Source: CAZLQF01 sp964561545 (lineage in GTDB: Bacteria; Bacteroidota; Bacteroidia; CAILMK01; CAYYUA01). From it: a DNA stretch of 64,000 bases. Position 1 is the stretch's first letter. Each line of letters begins with the position of its first letter. Shown here in pieces: positions 27,816 to 37,377 of this stretch. A model generated the notes under the pieces. It saw only the letters and a program-made list of their open reading frames with translations. It ran no database searches and was not told the origin of the DNA. The stretch is from positions 3,941 to 67,940 of the forward strand of contig CAZLQF010000015.1 in the NCBI GenBank assembly GCA_964561545.1, written 5' to 3'. Position numbers and translations under genes: made by a program.

Positions 27816-28547
27816 ATGTTATTGACCAGAAAGACGCTTAAAGATGTCGAGGATAAAAAACCAACAGACGACCGCGTGCAAGAATGGCATGCGAGCCCCA
27901 ATGATTTTTGTCCGGGGAACAATTGCCAATTGGATGTTCAATACAACGTTACCGATTTGGACCCGGATGAGCAAGCCATGCTAATCATCCGGCAGGAGTG
28001 GGAATTTAAACAAGAACTGAGCCGGCAAAATGCCTATCAAGCCCAGTTACCCATAGAACAATATTTAACCAACGGACCAGGTGAATATGTACTGGAATTA
28101 TGGATCGGTAATGATATTGTAGCCTATGAAACCCTTTTATTATTGGAAGAAGGGATTAATTACATTGAACATGAATATGCCTTTGAAGTAGACGATGAGG
28201 CAACAAGCCAAACGATGGATTTTGAGGATTCCGTACATTTGTCCACGCAAGATCAAGCTTATCCAAAGACTTATAACCTCTGTGGTGCAAAGGCTCAATT
28301 GTTAGGAGTTCAACTTGTTAATGCCAATTACAAAGAACATTTACAATACATTAATTTACGTGTAAAGCAATTAGATGAGGAAGTCAATAGTCAAGAAGTC
28401 TTAAGAAATGATCATACATTAGTATTGTCTCCTGCCTTGTACATAAAAGATGATATTGAGGTCATAAGTGAATTTTACAAGGGTAATAAGGCATTTCCGA
28501 AGGGGGCCAGAATTGAATACAAATTGCAATTTCAGATCAATTGCTAA
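27816..28547 (+). CDS. Hypothetical protein (243 residues)
   Basis: I do not recognise this protein. It is acidic and soluble, lacks a signal peptide, and seems to be built of beta strands, with two segments rich in Asp and Glu. DFCPGNNC near residues 31-38 and single Cys residues near 158 and at the C-terminus are the only cysteines, which could support a metal or disulfide site. A long open frame with an ATG and normal codon use supports it as a real gene. It precedes the symporter gene by 33 bases on the same strand and is probably co-expressed with it. Confidence 0.6.
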   Translation: MLLTRKTLKDVEDKKPTDDRVQEWHASPNDFCPGNNCQLDVQYNVTDLDPDEQAMLIIRQEWEFKQELSRQNAYQAQLPIEQYLTNGPGEYVLELWIGNDIVAYETLLLLEEGINYIEHEYAFEVDDEATSQTMDFEDSVHLSTQDQAYPKTYNLCGAKAQLLGVQLVNANYKEHLQYINLRVKQLDEEVNSQEVLRNDHTLVLSPALYIKDDIEVISEFYKGNKAFPKGARIEYKLQFQINC

Positions 28548-28579
28548 AACGCAGTCAAAACCATAAAAGATAATGATAT

Positions 28580-30010
28580 ATGGATTTGGAGCTCCAAACC
28601 ATCATTGCTTTTATAAGCTATTTTGTCTTGATTTTTGGCATAGGCGTTTATTCAACCAAATTCTCATCTCAAGGTATTAGTGAGTTTTTCATTGGCGGCC
28701 GCAGCATGAACCGTTTTGTAGTGGCCCTTTCCGCAGTTGTTTCCGGCAGAAGCGCTTGGCTTGTAATCGGTTTTGCCGGAACCGCCTATTCAATGGGGTT
28801 TGAAGCGCTTTGGTACGGTGTAGGTTATACGGTAGTCGAATTTTTCTTATTCTTGTACTATGCGCCTAAGCTAAGAATATTTACTGAGCAAAATAATTGT
28901 ATAACGCTGCCGGATTACTATGCTGCACGCTTCAAAGATGAGGCCGGATGGTTAAGAGGTCTGATTGTGCTCATCTTCTTGGTATTTATGGTAAGCTATG
29001 TTTCGGCACAATTTGTAGCCGGCGGAAAAGCTTTTGCCTCGAGTTTTGGTTTTTCTCAAATGGAAGGCATTTTCTTGACTGCAGGCATGGTGCTTATATA
29101 CACCATTTTAGGGGGCTTTATGGCTGTCAGCTTAACCGATGTTCTGCAAGGAATATTCTTGATTCTGGGGCTGGTGTTTTTACCCATTTACGGCATTTTC
29201 CAACAAGGGGGATGGACAGAGGTCTCTGCAAAATTAGCTGCCATGGAAGGCAATTATTTATCAGCTTTTGACATTTCCACGTTAGGATTTTTAGGAGCTA
29301 TCGGATTAGGGCTCGGTTCTCCTGGCAATCCGCATATCCTGATTCGTTACATGTCGATCAAAGACCCGAAACAATTTAAATGGACAGCTGTAGTAGGCAC
29401 CCTTTGGAATATATTACTGGCAGGAGGTGCTTTAATGGTGGGGATAGTGGGGCGGAGCTATTTCCCTGAAGCCAACACACTCCCCCAAGGCGATGGAGAA
29501 AAGATCTACCCGGAACTGGGCCAAACCTTAGGGCATCCGATATTTTTTGGCTTATTGTTGGCCTCTGTTTTTTCAGCCATCATGTCTACAGCAGATTCCC
29601 AACTATTGGTTTCTGCCTCCAGCATTGTTCGCGATATATACCAAAGGATCATCAAAAAAGGCGAAGAAATTCCGCAAAGAACAATGGTCTTTATGAGCCG
29701 AAGTGCGGTTTTTGTTTTGGTTGTTATTGCTGTATTCCTCAGCATAAGGGCAGAAGAAGTGGTGTTTTGGTTGGTATTATTTGCCTGGGCTGGTTTGGGC
29801 GCTGCCATTGGCCCGACCTCAATTCTGGCTCTTTTCTGGAAAGGAGCAACGCGTGCTGGGATTTTTACCGGTTTGCTGGTAGGAACTGTTAGTGTTTTTG
29901 TTTGGAAAAATATATCGATGCTTGAAGAAACCATTTATGAGTTGATCCCTGCTTTTATTTTGGCACTCCTTTCAACAATACTGGTAAGTAAATTGACGGC
30001 TAAGGAATAA
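28580..30010 (+). CDS. Sodium/solute symporter, PutP-like
   Basis: A 476-residue SSS-family carrier with about 13 transmembrane helices. Landmarks are SEFFIGGRSMN after TM1, LSAVVSGRSAWL in TM2, GGFMAVSLTDVLQG in TM6, GLGLGSPGNPHILIRYMS, and SVFSAIMSTADSQLLVSASS, the latter holding the sodium-site Ser/Thr pair of the family. The pattern is close to sodium/proline symporters, so proline is the likely substrate, though others are possible. It follows the unrecognised 243-residue gene by about 33 bases and is followed by a strong terminator. Confidence 0.88.
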   Translation: MDLELQTIIAFISYFVLIFGIGVYSTKFSSQGISEFFIGGRSMNRFVVALSAVVSGRSAWLVIGFAGTAYSMGFEALWYGVGYTVVEFFLFLYYAPKLRIFTEQNNCITLPDYYAARFKDEAGWLRGLIVLIFLVFMVSYVSAQFVAGGKAFASSFGFSQMEGIFLTAGMVLIYTILGGFMAVSLTDVLQGIFLILGLVFLPIYGIFQQGGWTEVSAKLAAMEGNYLSAFDISTLGFLGAIGLGLGSPGNPHILIRYMSIKDPKQFKWTAVVGTLWNILLAGGALMVGIVGRSYFPEANTLPQGDGEKIYPELGQTLGHPIFFGLLLASVFSAIMSTADSQLLVSASSIVRDIYQRIIKKGEEIPQRTMVFMSRSAVFVLVVIAVFLSIRAEEVVFWLVLFAWAGLGAAIGPTSILALFWKGATRAGIFTGLLVGTVSVFVWKNISMLEETIYELIPAFILALLSTILVSKLTAKE

Positions 30011-30186
30011 ATGTTCAATCATGGTGGGCATTTGCAATACGTACCATTCGAAACCCCTTTTCTTTATAGTTGGTGCAAGATTGGAAATTCGTACCGGTTA
30101 AGGATTGATGGAGGTTAGGAACCTTTAGTTCCCTTTAGTTTTTGGATAGGAATTTAAAAAACGGCATCGCAAGAACAACCATTAAT

Positions 30187-30221
30187 AAAAAAGGGCCGGC
30201 ATTTGAAATACCAGCCCTTTT
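30187..30221. terminator. Bidirectional terminator between the symporter and metK
   Basis: AAAAGGGC...GCCCTTTT arms, with interrupted inner pairing, form a stem flanked by A and T runs. It lies between two genes that converge (symporter on +, metK on -), so it can end both transcripts. Confidence 0.75.
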
Positions 30222-30249
30222 CATGATTTATAAAAAGCTAATCTACCTA

Positions 30250-31488
30250 TTAAAGGCCGAAAGCTTCTTTTACCTTGTCAACATAGTCGAGTTTTTCCCA
30301 GGCAAATGATTCAACTTCCTTGGTTTGGCCGTTGATTTCAACTTTTTTCTTGCCGGGTTCTCTGCCCATGTGACCATAAGCTGCTGTTTCTTCAAAAATC
30401 GGGTTGCTAAGGCCCAATCGTTTAATGATGGCATTGGGTCTCATGTCAAAAATACTTTTAATTTTATCAGAGATTTCGCCATCGGTCATGTTAATTTTGC
30501 AAGTGCCATAAGTGTTAACATAAAGGCCTACAGGCTCTGCAACGCCAATGGCGTAAGCTACCTGTACAAGCACTTCGTCCGCTACGCCAGCTGCGCAAAG
30601 GTTTTTAGCAATGTGTCGTGTGGCATAAGCAGCGGAGCGGTCAACCTTCGAGGGATCTTTTCCAGAGAAAGCACCACCACCGTGGCCACCTTTACCGCCA
30701 TAAGTGTCAACAATAATCTTCCTTCCTGTTAGGCCGGTATCACCGTGGGGTCCGGCTACAACAAACTTACCAGTTGGGTTGACGAAATATTTGATATCAT
30801 CGGTAAAAAGTTGTTGTACTTCACCGGAATAAGTTCCCTTAACGCGGGGTATGAGGATATTTTTAACATCTTTTTCGATGCGTTCCATCATTTTCTCTTC
30901 ATCATCGAACTCATCATGTTGGGTAGATACTACAATGGTATCAATTCTTTTAGGCTTGTTATCATCGTTATATTCAATGGTAACCTGAGATTTTGAATCC
31001 GGACCTAAATAAGTCATTTCCTTACCTTCACGCCTAATGTCGGCAAGTACTTGAAGAATTCGGTGAGACAAGTCAAGTGCCAATGGCATGTAATTGTCAT
31101 TCTCGCTCGTTGCGTAACCGAACATCATGCCTTGGTCACCAGCGCCTTGGTCTTCCTCCGATTCACGCTCAACACCTCTGTTAATATCAGGGGATTGTTC
31201 GTGCATAGCTGAAAGAATACCGCAAGAATCTGCGTCAAATTTGTACTCGGATTTATTGTAACCAATGCGGTCAATAACTCTTCTGGCTACTTCCTGTACA
31301 TCAATGTAAGAACTGGATTTAATCTCGCCAGCAATAACTACTAAACCGGTTGTAACCAAGGTTTCACATGCAAACTTAGAATGTACGTCACCTTTTAAAA
31401 ACTCATCTAAAATAGCATCTGATACTTGATCAGCTACTTTGTCGGGATGTCCTTCAGAAACTGATTCAGATGTGAATAAATACGGCAT
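30250..31488 (-). CDS. metK: S-adenosylmethionine synthetase
   Basis: A 412-residue enzyme making S-adenosylmethionine from methionine and ATP. SEGHPDKVADQVSDAILD contains the ATP-binding His and Asp, GDQGMMFGYAT is the second family signature, and GGKGGHGGGAFSGKDPSKVD is the glycine-rich phosphate-binding loop. The length is slightly above the typical 385-395 residues owing to small insertions, as is usual in Bacteroidota. The gene is single and has a short leader; no SAM riboswitch is visible in the 70 bases upstream. Confidence 0.97.
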   Translation of the reverse strand: MPYLFTSESVSEGHPDKVADQVSDAILDEFLKGDVHSKFACETLVTTGLVVIAGEIKSSSYIDVQEVARRVIDRIGYNKSEYKFDADSCGILSAMHEQSPDINRGVERESEEDQGAGDQGMMFGYATSENDNYMPLALDLSHRILQVLADIRREGKEMTYLGPDSKSQVTIEYNDDNKPKRIDTIVVSTQHDEFDDEEKMMERIEKDVKNILIPRVKGTYSGEVQQLFTDDIKYFVNPTGKFVVAGPHGDTGLTGRKIIVDTYGGKGGHGGGAFSGKDPSKVDRSAAYATRHIAKNLCAAGVADEVLVQVAYAIGVAEPVGLYVNTYGTCKINMTDGEISDKIKSIFDMRPNAIIKRLGLSNPIFEETAAYGHMGREPGKKKVEINGQTKEVESFAWEKLDYVDKVKEAFGL

Positions 31489-31519
31489 ATTTTCAATTTT
31501 TGGTTTGTTAAATCAGGTG

Positions 31520-31527
31520 CAAAAGTA
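31520..31527 (-). promoter_or_regulatory. Candidate -7 element of the metK promoter
   Basis: The minus strand has TACTTTTG, which fits the Bacteroidota -7 consensus TAnnTTTG, about 32 bases before the metK start. A TTTG upstream is only about 13 bases away, closer than the usual spacing, so the -33 element is uncertain. Confidence 0.35.
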
Positions 31528-31558
31528 TAAAGAAACCCGACAAAAAAAAATTATTTTT

Positions 31559-33610
31559 CTAATAACTTAGAATCTCATTGAATTTTTGGCCAACTTTTTC
31601 GGCTGATGGGAGCATTGCCGCTTCAAGGTCCACGTTTAAGGGAACACCCGGGACGTTGATGGCTCCCATTGTATATACTGGCGCATCCAGATGTTCAAAA
31701 CAAGCATGGTTAATTTTCCCTGCCAGACTTTCCGCAAAGGAATTTTCCAATTGCTCTTCGGTTAATACCAAACACTTGCTGTGTTTTTTGACTGTGGAAT
31801 AAACCAAATCTTCATCCAAAGGATATAATGTGCGAAGATCGATTACTTCGATTTGGCCCTTGAAATCTTCAGCTGCATTGGTAGCCCAATAAACGCCCAC
31901 CCCATAAGTAATTACGCAAAGCGATGTTCCCTTATCTACGTGCTCTTGTTCCGGTTCCAAGGCCACTCTTCCTTTTCCAAATGGTAATAAATAGTTTCGG
32001 TCGGGCTCTACGGTTTGGGCGCCTTTAGTTCCCGGAACTACAGACCAGTAGAGGCCTTTGTGTTCCAGCATGATCACTGGATTTGGATCCATGTAAGCAG
32101 TTTTTATCAATCCTTTCATATCAGCTGCATTGGAGGGATAAGCTACTTTAATGCCTTTAATACCAAGAATCATGGATTCATAAGAACCCGAATGGTAAGG
32201 ACCGCCTCCTCCATAAGCCCCAAGTGGAACGCGTATGACGGAACTCACCGGGAACTTACCCAATGAGAGGTAACAAGACTTGGAAACCTCTATGGCAAGC
32301 TGATTAATACCCGGAAAGATATAGTCGCAAAACTGAACTTCAACAAAAGCGCTTAAACCAGCAGCAGACATTCCAACGGTAGATCCGATGATGTAAGCTT
32401 CCTGGATGGGGGTGTTGAAAACGCGGTCATCTCCAAATTTTTCGGCTAGCGTAGCAGCTTCACGGAATACTCCGCCTAACCTTCTGCCCACGTCCTGACC
32501 ATAAAGCAAGGTCCTTTCATCGTCTTCCATGATCTCTTGAATGGCGTGAAGTGCCGCATCCACCATCACTACTTTCTGACCTTTAGCGGGTGTACGTTCA
32601 CCTTTTTCTTCATTAATGGGCGAAGGTTGAAAGATGTGGTCCTCGAGGCTGGAAACATCCGGCTCAGGTGCATCAACTGCTTTTTGAAAACTTTCTTCTG
32701 CCAGTTTTTCTGATTCCTGTACTATTTGATCAAGGGTTTGCTGCTCGTAGCCCTTGTCTTTTAAATGTTGCTCCATTACTGGAATGGGGTCGCGGGATTC
32801 ATGTTCTGACCAGTCTTCGTCATCCCGGTAAAATTCCTTGCGAACCCCCGAAGTATGATGGCCTAACAATGGGCATTTGGCATGTAACATGACAGGCTTT
32901 CGCTGTTTTCTTACGTAGTTCATGCATTTGCGGACGGCTTCGTAGGTTTCCGTAAAATCCGACCCATTGGATTGCATGCGCTTCATCCCTTTGAATCCGG
33001 AAGCAAATTCATAGGCATCCATGGCTGCCATTTCTTTATCGCTTACTGAAATGCCCCAGCTGTTATCTTGCACCAAATAAAAAATTGGCAGTTGATGAAG
33101 CACAGCTTCCTGGAAAGCTTCTGAAACCTCTCCTTCCGTTATGGAACCATCGCCAAGAGAGCACACAACAACCGGTTTTTCTTCTGTTTCAAGCAAACCC
33201 CTGTTTTCAAGGAATTGAACACCTTGAGCTATTCCCGTTGTTGGGATGGCTTGCATGCCTGTAGCGCTGGTTTGGTTGGGGATAATGGGGAAGCCTGTTC
33301 TTTTTAAATTAGGGTGGGAATAATAACTCCTGCCCCCTGTGAAAGGGTCATCTTTTTTGGCTAAGAGTTGAAGCATAATTTCATAAGGCTCCATGCCAAT
33401 ACCTAATAATATGGAATCGTCCCGGTAATAAGGACTAACATAATCCCAAGATTGAAGCTGAAATCCTACAGAAAGCTGAATGGCTTCATGCCCTCTTGAG
33501 GTTGAATGGACATAACGGGTAATGGATTTATTTTCATCGTAAATACGGGCCATTGCACGTTCTGTGCACATCAGCCGGTAAGCTTTGAGCATCGTCTCTT
33601 TGTCAGCCAT
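31559..33610 (-). CDS. 2-oxoacid dehydrogenase E1 component, fused alpha-beta
   Basis: A 683-residue thiamine-diphosphate enzyme with the alpha (about 5-330) and beta (about 345-683) halves in one chain. The TPP-binding segment GDGSITEGEVSEAFQEAV lies in the alpha half, and a beta transketolase domain follows with EVQFCDYIFPGINQL. The fused layout resembles the branched-chain 2-oxoacid dehydrogenase E1 of Bacteroidota; a pyruvate-type E1 is possible. It would decarboxylate a 2-oxoacid and pass the acyl group to an E2 lipoyl subunit, which is not in this window. It is about 70 bases upstream of metK on the same strand. Confidence 0.87.
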   Translation of the reverse strand: MADKETMLKAYRLMCTERAMARIYDENKSITRYVHSTSRGHEAIQLSVGFQLQSWDYVSPYYRDDSILLGIGMEPYEIMLQLLAKKDDPFTGGRSYYSHPNLKRTGFPIIPNQTSATGMQAIPTTGIAQGVQFLENRGLLETEEKPVVVCSLGDGSITEGEVSEAFQEAVLHQLPIFYLVQDNSWGISVSDKEMAAMDAYEFASGFKGMKRMQSNGSDFTETYEAVRKCMNYVRKQRKPVMLHAKCPLLGHHTSGVRKEFYRDDEDWSEHESRDPIPVMEQHLKDKGYEQQTLDQIVQESEKLAEESFQKAVDAPEPDVSSLEDHIFQPSPINEEKGERTPAKGQKVVMVDAALHAIQEIMEDDERTLLYGQDVGRRLGGVFREAATLAEKFGDDRVFNTPIQEAYIIGSTVGMSAAGLSAFVEVQFCDYIFPGINQLAIEVSKSCYLSLGKFPVSSVIRVPLGAYGGGGPYHSGSYESMILGIKGIKVAYPSNAADMKGLIKTAYMDPNPVIMLEHKGLYWSVVPGTKGAQTVEPDRNYLLPFGKGRVALEPEQEHVDKGTSLCVITYGVGVYWATNAAEDFKGQIEVIDLRTLYPLDEDLVYSTVKKHSKCLVLTEEQLENSFAESLAGKINHACFEHLDAPVYTMGAINVPGVPLNVDLEAAMLPSAEKVGQKFNEILSY

Positions 33611-33776
33611 GCGCCTATAATTTTTAGTGTCAAAAATAGGAAGAAAAAAAGGTTTGGTAAACGATCTAGAAAAGCTCGAATAAGTATCTGGTAAGGAGTA
33701 GAGAAAAAATTATCAAATAGAATAAGAAGCTTATATTCAGTTACTTTTCAATGTTTAAATTAAAATTTGCAGGAGC

Positions 33777-33809
33777 AAAAAAAAGGGAGCGACCAAAGGC
33801 TCCCTTTTT
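33777..33809 (-). terminator. Terminator downstream of the DUF1573 gene
   Basis: Minus-strand AAAAAGGGAGC and GCTCCCTTTTT arms with a 9-11 base loop, then a run of T. It starts about 26 bases after the stop of the DUF1573 gene. Confidence 0.85.
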
Positions 33810-33834
33810 ACTGTAAAATTTTTTAAACAAGGTG

Positions 33835-34230
33835 TTATTTACTTTTTACATTTCCTTTAATGTGTAACACCTTTTTGCTGTTTTCAGCAAGATTGGTTTT
33901 GACTGTCACCGTTTTGTGGAAGTTACCCGGTCTTCCTTTGGAGTCGTAAACTGCTTTAATTACATCAGACTCACCCGGCATGATAGGTTTTTTGGGCCAC
34001 TTGGGCGTAGTACATCCACAAGAAGGCTGAACATTTTTAATGACCAAGGGTGCATCCCCTTCGTTGGTGAACTTAAACTTATGGGAAGCTTTGGTGCCCT
34101 CAGAAATTTTCCCAAACTCATGTGTCATTTTTTCAAAACTTATTTTGGGTTTGCCTTCTTTTTCAGTTTCTTGACTGTAGCCGGATAAGGCAAAAACCGT
34201 TAAAAGGGATAGTACAAATAGCTTTTTCAT
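33835..34230 (-). CDS. DUF1573 family secreted protein
   Basis: A 131-residue protein with a signal peptide (about 1-19, ending near YSQ) and one DUF1573 Ig-like domain. Landmarks are FGKISEGTKASHKFKFTNEG and the conserved PSCGCTTPKWPKKPI, whose two cysteines are typical of the family. Members are frequent in Bacteroidota and sit in the periplasm or on the surface, with no firmly known function. It forms a single-gene unit with its own terminator. Confidence 0.9.
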   Translation of the reverse strand: MKKLFVLSLLTVFALSGYSQETEKEGKPKISFEKMTHEFGKISEGTKASHKFKFTNEGDAPLVIKNVQPSCGCTTPKWPKKPIMPGESDVIKAVYDSKGRPGNFHKTVTVKTNLAENSKKVLHIKGNVKSK

Positions 34231-34330
34231 AATTATGATTTTTTGTTTACAAAAACTTTGTTTGCTTGTGGTGCAAAACCCGAACCAAATTATTTCAAGG
34301 TACCAATTTATTATTTTTATTAGAATAACA

Positions 34331-35962
34331 TTAAGTTTTGGGCCAATAAGCTGCTTGTATCTTAGGTACTATTATTAAAGCAAGCAATAAAAAAGGGGTC
34401 AAATACACCGAAATTTTTCCAAGATAATCACCATGCCGCTCGTAGAATGTATTTTCTTTATTGATGGGCAAATTAAAACTACGGACATCTTCAACCCAAA
34501 ATTGGGTGGCTTCATGGATCTTACCATTGGGCGTTATAAAACAAGATATACCGGTATTAGCAGCTCTGGCAATAGACTTTCTGGTTTCTACAGCCCTTAA
34601 GGTCGCATAGCGGAAATGCTGCTTATATCCAGAAGTTTGGCCCCACCATCCATCATTGGTGATCACCGCAATTACATCAGCCCCTTTTTTGGTAAAATCT
34701 CTTACATAATCGCCAAAAATCGATTCATAACAAATGACAGGTGCTATATTTAAACCATTGTTCAATTTGAACAAGGAAGGCTCATTCTGAGCTCCTAAAC
34801 TTCCGGAAGTGCCACCCATGTCTATGGCAATCTTTTCCAAAAATCCAAATACAGCAGGATAAGGCATTTTTTCTACACCAGGTACTAAAATGGATTTATG
34901 ATAGGTTTTGTAAGGGCTTTCTTGTTGCATAAAAAGTGCTGTGTTGAAAACATCATAATACCGATCACTTTTAGAAGAAAGGGCTCTTGCTGTAGGTGTG
35001 GCTTTGGTATCATAAAATTGATAGGAGTTGATCCCAGTAATGAGTTTCAGATTGGGATTTGATTTCAGGAATTCCCGGAGTGGAGCTAATATTTCTGAAT
35101 TTTTCAAATTATCCTCATTTACCTGCTTAGGAATTGCTGTTTCCGGCCAGATTACCAACTCAGTTTCTGAATTGATTGCTTCCTCACTTAATTGAATAAG
35201 CCGGTCGATCTGTTGGTTAATTTTATCTTCATCAAATTTATCGGAATAAGGATCAACGTTGGGTTGTACTACCACGGTGTTCAACCTTTTTGAGGATGAT
35301 GGAATAGTAGTATTGAACGAAATAATGAAAGGAATAAGGAGGGCTGCGAGTATCAAACCCAAATTGGTTAATAAGTTCGTGATCGATTGGTGGCCATTGG
35401 CCCACTTTTTAGCAAGAAAAAATATGGCAATGTTGATAAGCCATACCCAGACGGTGCCTCCTAAAGCACCTGTATACTCATACCATTGCACCCAATTGGG
35501 AAATTTAGAAAAAACGTTGCCCAGGTTAAGCCATGGCCAAGCCATTTGCCAATTAAGGTGTAAATACTCGAGACTAACCCAAAAAACGACCAAGGCAATG
35601 TAAGCCAAACTTGGTTTTAACATTTTTTTAATGAGGTGAAATAGCAAAAAGGGAATGGTCATGAGCATAGAATTGGCAAGAATGGCAAATATAGCGCCTC
35701 CTAAAGTGGCTTTATAAATCCAGTAGGTAGTAAGCGCATTCCAAATAAGGAGGGCAAAATAGCCATATCCCAATACTTTAACATTGGTAGAACCATCTTC
35801 CTCTATGATTTGGTCTTGTAGCCAAAGAAGCGGTACAAATGCTATAAATATAATGGGCGTAAAAGGTAAAGGTGGCCATGCCAACCATAGCAGGATGCCG
35901 CTTATGATGGCTAAACTAAGCCTTTGAGGCCTTTTGTTTCTTGCCTTCCACAATAATAACAA
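34331..35962 (-). CDS. lnt: Apolipoprotein N-acyltransferase
   Basis: A 543-residue inner-membrane enzyme that N-acylates lipoproteins as the last maturation step. About 6-8 transmembrane helices (1-215) precede the nitrilase-like domain (about 225-490). Glu in WPETAIP and Cys in VICYESIFGDYV fit the Glu-Lys-Cys catalytic triad, with the Lys expected in the VPGVEKMPYP region. No in-frame ATG precedes the first helix; the reading frame begins at a TTG inside the end of rsmI, overlapping it by 47 bases. That start is probable, as the N-terminal helix would otherwise be lost. The many lipoproteins encoded in this window depend on such an enzyme. Confidence 0.9.
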   Translation of the reverse strand: MLLLWKARNKRPQRLSLAIISGILLWLAWPPLPFTPIIFIAFVPLLWLQDQIIEEDGSTNVKVLGYGYFALLIWNALTTYWIYKATLGGAIFAILANSMLMTIPFLLFHLIKKMLKPSLAYIALVVFWVSLEYLHLNWQMAWPWLNLGNVFSKFPNWVQWYEYTGALGGTVWVWLINIAIFFLAKKWANGHQSITNLLTNLGLILAALLIPFIISFNTTIPSSSKRLNTVVVQPNVDPYSDKFDEDKINQQIDRLIQLSEEAINSETELVIWPETAIPKQVNEDNLKNSEILAPLREFLKSNPNLKLITGINSYQFYDTKATPTARALSSKSDRYYDVFNTALFMQQESPYKTYHKSILVPGVEKMPYPAVFGFLEKIAIDMGGTSGSLGAQNEPSLFKLNNGLNIAPVICYESIFGDYVRDFTKKGADVIAVITNDGWWGQTSGYKQHFRYATLRAVETRKSIARAANTGISCFITPNGKIHEATQFWVEDVRSFNLPINKENTFYERHGDYLGKISVYLTPFLLLALIIVPKIQAAYWPKT

Positions 35963-36608
35963 ATTCGCCTTTTATTTTTTGATTGGTTAATTGTTCTTTA
36001 AGGTCTTCTAAACTTCCATTCCAGGTTTGTTCATATATTTTGGTTAACTCTTTGGAAACGGATCCTTTTCTATCCGGGCCAAAAGTATCACAAAATTGCT
36101 GAATCGTTTTTAACAAACGGTAAGGTGATTCATAAAAAATCATTGTTTTGTCTTCGCCTTTCAGGTTTTCAAGTCTCTTTTGCCGACCTTTTTTATGAGG
36201 CAAAAATCCTTCAAAAGTGAAGCGCTCCATTGGAAGTCCTGATTTTATGAGGGCTGGTAAAAAAGCGGTGGGTCCTGGCAGGGATTCCACTTCTACATGA
36301 GCTTGTAAACAGGCTCTTATAAGCAAATAAGCTGGATCCGAAATGCCCGGCATGCCGGCATCGGAAACCAAGGCATACTTTAGGTTCATGCTGGTTAAAT
36401 CTTGGACCATTTGCTGGGTTAACTGATGTTCATTGTATTGGTGGTAAGACTTGAGTTGGTTGTTGATGTTGTAGTGGTTCAACAACTTTTTGGTTTGCCG
36501 GGTGTCTTCTGCAAGTATAAGGGATGCTTCCTGGAGCACTTTAATGGAACGATAAGTCATGTCTTCAAGGTTACCTATGGGCGTGGGCACAATGATCAAT
36601 TTACTCAT
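35916..36608 (-). CDS. rsmI: 16S rRNA 2'-O-ribose C1402 methyltransferase
   Basis: A 230-residue tetrapyrrole-methylase-fold enzyme that 2'-O-methylates C1402 of 16S rRNA using SAM. The start VPTPIGNLEDMTYRSI is the RsmI signature, followed by AEDTRQTKKLLNHY and SDAGMPGISDPAYLLI, and a YESPYRL segment. The length is shorter than the 280 residues of E. coli RsmI because the C-terminal extension is reduced. It overlaps and precedes lnt on the same strand. Confidence 0.94.
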   Translation of the reverse strand: MSKLIIVPTPIGNLEDMTYRSIKVLQEASLILAEDTRQTKKLLNHYNINNQLKSYHQYNEHQLTQQMVQDLTSMNLKYALVSDAGMPGISDPAYLLIRACLQAHVEVESLPGPTAFLPALIKSGLPMERFTFEGFLPHKKGRQKRLENLKGEDKTMIFYESPYRLLKTIQQFCDTFGPDRKGSVSKELTKIYEQTWNGSLEDLKEQLTNQKIKGEFVIIVEGKKQKASKA

Positions 36609-36693
36609 GGCAGGTTATCATTTGATCCAAATAGATTGTTGTAAATATAATTGATTTACAGCAGGGGCCACTTATGATGTAAAAATTTTATTT

Positions 36694-36963
36694 ATGGAAA
36701 AAGTATCGACTGAATTTCCCATATACAGAAAATACAGTGACTATAAACGGTTTTTTAAGATTGATAGTTATGAGCATTTTAGCGAGCTAAGCATCATGGG
36801 CAACTACTATGAGCTTCGCGATTTTCATGCCCAAATATTACCGGATCGGAATTTCATCATGGATATGATTAAGAATGAAGGTGGTTATTGGCTTGCTTCC
36901 TCTTCGGAAGAATATCATCAATGGGTTTCCTATTGTCAAATGAACCTTGAGGAACTCCAATAG
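36694..36963 (+). CDS. Small hypothetical protein (89 residues)
   Basis: An ATG-started frame of 89 codons rich in aromatic residues (Tyr, Phe, Trp about 20%). It lacks a signal peptide or membrane helix and seems to be a soluble alpha/beta protein. I do not recognise it. It is divergent from rsmI and followed by a small lipoprotein gene 75 bases downstream. Codon use and composition support a real gene, but function is unknown. Confidence 0.6.
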   Translation: MEKVSTEFPIYRKYSDYKRFFKIDSYEHFSELSIMGNYYELRDFHAQILPDRNFIMDMIKNEGGYWLASSSEEYHQWVSYCQMNLEELQ

Positions 36964-37038
36964 TTTGGAGTTTGAAAATTCTTACTATATTTGACCTTCT
37001 AAGCAACTTTATTTGAATAGCTGATAAATGCTTTAACT

Positions 37039-37272
37039 ATGAACAAAGTCGTTTTAACAATAGGTGCACTTTTTTTAGCTGGTATGTTTTTTAGTTCGTG
37101 TGAAAAATGCATGACTTGCGATATTCGATACGACAAGGCTAATGGTGAAGAAGTGAACAGGACCAGTCCACAGGTTTGTGGAACAAGCAACGATTTGGAT
37201 GATAAAGAAGACCAATTTCGTGAGGCTTATTCAGCTTATGATTCTTTAAGAATAACTTGTAACAGGGATTAG
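37039..37272 (+). CDS. Small cysteine-rich lipoprotein (77 residues)
   Basis: A 77-residue lipoprotein. The signal peptide ends at Cys21 (FFSSC), and the mature start CEKCMTCDIRY has cysteines at 21, 24 and 27; two more Cys lie near residue 48 and 75. The lipidated cysteine thus lies in a C-x-x-C-x-x-C pattern, leaving four further cysteines for disulfides or metal. The family is not recognised. It may form a short plus-strand unit with the 89-residue gene upstream. Confidence 0.7.
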   Translation: MNKVVLTIGALFLAGMFFSSCEKCMTCDIRYDKANGEEVNRTSPQVCGTSNDLDDKEDQFREAYSAYDSLRITCNRD

Positions 37273-37377
37273 TTGTTACCAGCTCATTTTTTGTTCAATC
37301 ACTTAGCAAGCAATCATTTTTCATAGCACAAAGACCGCCTGAATTTTGGCCTAATTGTTAATACCAAACCAATGGTA

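Noticed and set aside
31489..31558. Possible SAM riboswitch upstream of metK
   Set aside because: Only 70 bases separate metK from the upstream E1 gene and no aptamer-like stems are visible.
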